Of a stretch of DNA of 64,000 nucleotides, positions 61,257 to 64,000 are shown one piece after another. Within the stretch, counting starts at the first letter, position 1, and the number at the start of each line of letters is the position of its first letter. The notes below the pieces were generated by a model, which saw only the letters and a list, made by a program, of their open reading frames with translations, made no database searches and had not been told where the DNA came from. This DNA is from Clostridium hydrogenum (GTDB lineage Bacteria; Bacillota; Clostridia; Clostridiales; Clostridiaceae). The DNA is taken from positions 887,501-951,500 of the forward strand of contig NZ_JAEACT010000002.1 in NCBI RefSeq assembly GCF_021432385.1, read 5' to 3'. The translations under genes and the position numbers were made by a program.

Positions 61257-62927
61257 ATGAAAAAAATTCCTATAGGTATCAGTAATTTTAAGGACATAAT
61301 ACAAAAAAATTATTATTTTGTAGATAAAAGTATTTTTATTAAAGATATAATTGATGACGGAAGTGAAGCAATATTAATACCTAGACCAAGAAGATTTGGT
61401 AAAACACTTAATATGACTATGCTACAGACTTTTTTTGAAATTACACAAGAAGATAATAGTGTTTTGTTTAAAGATTTGGAAATACATAAGTATAAAGATA
61501 TAATGATGTATCAAGGCAAATATCCTGTAATAAGTATAACTTTTAAAGACCAAAAGCATATGGAATGGGATGTTTGCATGCAGGGATTTAAGAGATTAGT
61601 AATAAGTGAGTTTAAAAGACATGATTATATTTTAGAGGATGAAAATTTAAAATCATATGAGAAAAAAGAATTCTTAGAAATTTTGAGCGGCAAAGCTGAA
61701 ACTATAAGTTATGTTGAAGGATTAAAAACACTAAGTGAATTTTTATATAGGTATCATGGTAAGAAAGTAATTATTTTAATAGATGAATATGATATACCAC
61801 TTCAAGAATCTTATTTGAATAAATATTATAATGAAGCAGTATCCTTTATGAGAAATTTTTTAAGTGCGGGGTTAAAGGATAATCCTTATTTAGAAAAAGG
61901 AATACTTACAGGAATTTTAAGAGTAGCCAAGGAAAGTATATTTTCAGGTTTGAATAACATAAAAGTTTATAATTTGCTTTCTTCCTTTTATAATAAATAT
62001 TTTGGTTTTACAGAAAAAGAAGTTGAAGAAACATTATCTTACTATAAAATTGATACCGAAATTCAATTAATTAAAACTTGGTATAATGGATATAACTTTG
62101 GAGGAATGACAATATATAACCCATGGAGCATACTAAATTATGTAAAAGATGCTGCACATAATTTTATAGCATATTGGGCAAATACAAGCAGCAACGATTT
62201 AATACGTGATATGCTTAAAAATGGAACTGCCTCAGTAAAAGAAGAATTAGAAGCTTTAATCAGAGGAGAAAAGCTGATAAAGATAATTGATGAAAACATT
62301 GTTATGAATGAAATAAATGAAAGTACAGAAAACCTATGGAGTTTCCTTCTTTTTAGTGGGTATTTAAGAGCGGTGAAAACAGAAATTAAAGATGGCAGAA
62401 CCTATTGTACATTAGATATTCCTAATAATGAAGTAAAATACGTTTATGAAGAAATAATAAGAAAGTGGTTTAAGGAAAGGGTTAATAATGATGAGTTTTC
62501 TCAAATGTTAAAGGCTTTAACTATAGGCGATATGGAAAACTTTGAAATGATGTTTCAAGATATAGTTGAAAGTACATTAAGTTATTTTGATACATCAGGA
62601 GAAAGCGAAAGATTTTATCATGCCTTTGTACTTGGAATGCTTGTTTCATTAAAAGGAACCCATGATGTAAAATCAAACAGAGAAAGTGGATATGGAAGAT
62701 ATGATGTTATGATAATACCAAAGGATAAAAGTAAACTTGGTATTATTATTGAATTTAAAAAGGTAAATAAGAGGAAAAATGAAACTATAGAAGAGGCAGC
62801 GCAAAATGCATTAAAGCAAATTAAAGATAAAAAGTATGATGTAGAAATGAAAGAATTTGGAACAAAGGATATTTTAGAATTAGGAATTGTGTTTAGTGGT
62901 AAAGAAGTGTTGGTGAGAGAAAATTAA
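61257..62927 (+). CDS. AAA-ATPase-like / PD-(D/E)XK nuclease (DUF1703) protein
   Basis: 556 aa. N-terminal KIPIGISNFKDIIQKNYYFVDKS-type start of the family (residues 3-25), a P-loop-like RPRRFGKT (43-50), Walker B IILIDEYDIPLQ. C-terminal nuclease core: D483 in GRYDVMII and E499-F-K501 in GIIIEFKKV, the PD-(D/E)XK pattern. Such genes are often multi-copy in clostridia and Bacteroidetes; biological role unknown. ATG 61257 after AAGGAGGAAAG. Monocistronic. Confidence 0.88.
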   Translation: MKKIPIGISNFKDIIQKNYYFVDKSIFIKDIIDDGSEAILIPRPRRFGKTLNMTMLQTFFEITQEDNSVLFKDLEIHKYKDIMMYQGKYPVISITFKDQKHMEWDVCMQGFKRLVISEFKRHDYILEDENLKSYEKKEFLEILSGKAETISYVEGLKTLSEFLYRYHGKKVIILIDEYDIPLQESYLNKYYNEAVSFMRNFLSAGLKDNPYLEKGILTGILRVAKESIFSGLNNIKVYNLLSSFYNKYFGFTEKEVEETLSYYKIDTEIQLIKTWYNGYNFGGMTIYNPWSILNYVKDAAHNFIAYWANTSSNDLIRDMLKNGTASVKEELEALIRGEKLIKIIDENIVMNEINESTENLWSFLLFSGYLRAVKTEIKDGRTYCTLDIPNNEVKYVYEEIIRKWFKERVNNDEFSQMLKALTIGDMENFEMMFQDIVESTLSYFDTSGESERFYHAFVLGMLVSLKGTHDVKSNRESGYGRYDVMIIPKDKSKLGIIIEFKKVNKRKNETIEEAAQNALKQIKDKKYDVEMKEFGTKDILELGIVFSGKEVLVREN

Positions 62928-63083
62928 AAAATTTAGGGCTTATTTTTTTAGAAAGTTTGATACAATGTAAATAAAAACAGGAATGTTTTTTAAAGTTGAA
63001 TTTAATGGCAGTGAAAATAAAATTATATGTTAAAGGCATTATGAGACATGAATAAGCTTATATTTCCTTTAAAGTCTAAAGTG

Positions 63084-63110
63084 AAGTCTTGTTACTAAAA
63101 AACAAGACTT
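63084..63110 (-). terminator. Terminator of the MBL-fold hydrolase gene
   Basis: aagtcttgtt (63084-63093) pairs with aacaagactt (63101-63110). It overlaps the last codons of the minus-strand gene. Confidence 0.65.
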
Positions 63111-63847
63111 TCCCCATCTTCTGGCACAGCAATATAATTATTAAATTTATTAACTTTTATATAATTTCTCAAATCTTCTCTTGATAATCTGCAGTGATTC
63201 CAGGCATCCATATGCACAGCTACAATTTTTAGGTTAGGATATCTTTTGGATATTTCATATATATCAGTGGCTGTCATGGTTATAGGATCTCCAAATGAAA
63301 ATTGAGCACAGCCACAGTTGCAGACAATGGCATAAGGTTTAAATTTCTCTATGGATTTTTTTACTTCATTACACCAAACTGTGTCTCCTGCAATGTATAT
63401 AGTTTTCTCATGATGTGAGGAAATAACGAAACCAGATACTGGACCTAACTCTTTTGCTAATTCGCCGTGACCATGCATACCTGAAGTGCGATTAATGGTT
63501 ATATCATTCCAAGTATAATTATCTTGGATAGAATGTACATTAGTAAAATTATAATTTTCTAGTTTGGATTTATCATCTGGCTGACAAAATATTGGAATAT
63601 CCTTAGAAAGTGAATTAATAGCTGCGTTGTCAAAGTGATCTCTATGAGTATGCGTAATAAGGACAGCATCGCAGTTTGTAATATAATCAATAGCCACGGG
63701 TAGTGGTGTAAGTGGATTTTTATTTTGATTTGGGACTCCCTCTATTGGAGAAAGCGAATTTACTTCGCTTAGCATAGGATCTACAAGGATTGTTTTGTTA
63801 TTTGTAGATATTATTATTGTAGAGTGACGTATTAATTGAATTTTCAC
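63095..63847 (-). CDS. Metallo-beta-lactamase-fold hydrolase
   Basis: 250 aa. HTHRDHFDN (metal-binding HxHxDH, ~residue 66-71), early RHSTIIIS and ILVDPML, a mid His in GMHGHGE, DTVW after IYIAGD, and a late VAVHMDAWNHC. This follows the UPF0173/YtkL-type L-ascorbate-lactonase-like subgroup. Substrate unknown. Start GTG (63845-63847 complement), 8 bases after GGAGGT. Divergent from the Lrp-type gene. Confidence 0.85.
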   Translation of the reverse strand: MKIQLIRHSTIIISTNNKTILVDPMLSEVNSLSPIEGVPNQNKNPLTPLPVAIDYITNCDAVLITHTHRDHFDNAAINSLSKDIPIFCQPDDKSKLENYNFTNVHSIQDNYTWNDITINRTSGMHGHGELAKELGPVSGFVISSHHEKTIYIAGDTVWCNEVKKSIEKFKPYAIVCNCGCAQFSFGDPITMTATDIYEISKRYPNLKIVAVHMDAWNHCRLSREDLRNYIKVNKFNNYIAVPEDGESLVF

Positions 63848-63955
63848 AGTTTATACCTCCAACTATTTATGATATAGTTATTATATAGTAAATACTTCTT
63901 GATTGGGGAAAGTATAATAGTAAAAGAGTTTAATAATGAAAGGATTTTATAATTT

Positions 63956-64000
63956 ATGCTTGATCAAACGGATTTACAAATTTTAAATTTGCTTAAGAAA
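63956..64000 (+). CDS. Lrp/AsnC family regulator, 5' end (partial)
   Basis: The last 45 bases encode MLDQTDLQILNLLKK, the typical first helix of an Lrp/AsnC winged helix domain (compare LDDLDLQILDILVK in the gene at 13069). AAAGGA precedes the ATG by about 11 bases. The rest lies beyond the window. Confidence 0.7.
   Translation, partial: MLDQTDLQILNLLKK

Noticed and set aside
61257..62927. Transposase or phage gene
   Set aside because: The DUF1703 protein has no inverted repeats or integrase motifs around it; the nearby palindrome (61004) belongs to a family also found elsewhere.

Overview
The window reads as a chromosomal segment of a low-GC, strictly fermentative, spore-forming Firmicute of the genus Clostridium. 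The evidence is A+T-rich DNA with AGGAGG-type ribosome binding sites, pyruvate formate-lyase with its activase, a Re-type citrate synthase, a SpoVB-like flippase, and Rho-independent hairpins after most genes. From memory, the order Re-citrate synthase / aconitase / isocitrate dehydrogenase / argG / argH ... pflB / pflA ... metNIQ ... hom / thrC matches Clostridium acetobutylicum (around CAC0970-CAC0999). I could not run a search, so species level is an inference.

Layout. 1-500: the 3' end of an rRNA operon (23S tail, 5S, tRNA-Asn). 0.5-2.2 kb: a PlsC-type acyltransferase and two small coiled-coil proteins. 2.3-9.8 kb: an oxidative half-TCA cluster (Re-citrate synthase, aconitase, NAD-type isocitrate dehydrogenase) making 2-oxoglutarate, followed by argG-argH. 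10-14.5 kb: a PEPCK-like P-loop protein, small membrane proteins, an Lrp-type regulator and a YprB-type nuclease. 14.5-21.1 kb: pflB-pflA behind a ZTP (pfl) riboswitch, a PilZ protein, and metNIQ behind a SAM-I riboswitch. 21.6-28.3 kb: a second, possibly degenerate YprB-like protein, a DUF488 protein, an alpha/beta hydrolase, a D,D-carboxypeptidase, a PocR-MCP soluble receptor and small membrane proteins. 28.4-34.6 kb: a cobalamin-riboswitch operon with an ECF transporter (T, fused A-A', S) and two surface proteins carrying transcobalamin-like (DUF4430) domains, one of them LPXTG-anchored. 35.3-44 kb: ndk, hom-thrC, folT behind a THF riboswitch, and an ABC transporter/two-component module. 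44-47.9 kb (minus strand): pncB and a LarA-type racemase, then a 5'-truncated hydrolase. 48.4-54.8 kb: a UvrD-like helicase, a secreted DUF5050 protein, and a lipoprotein / lipase / small helical protein trio resembling a type VII secretion lipase toxin with its immunity and partner proteins. 55-64 kb: FtsA-like ATPase, M20 amidohydrolase, RluA, SpoVB-like flippase, a DUF1703 AAA/PD-(D/E)XK protein, a metallo-beta-lactamase-fold hydrolase and the start of another Lrp regulator.

Two themes stand out. First, four riboswitches (ZTP, SAM, cobalamin, THF) control genes that all touch one-carbon/folate/methionine metabolism. Second, the intergenic DNA is full of non-coding palindromic repeats of at least six families, some nested inside one another, one ending in period-7 arrays, and one sitting at the broken end of a hydrolase gene. 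The best candidates for little-described biology are the surface cobalamin-capture operon (28.4-34.6 kb), the reverse-domain lipase toxin module (52.1-54.8 kb) and the nested palindromes (36.0-36.35 kb).
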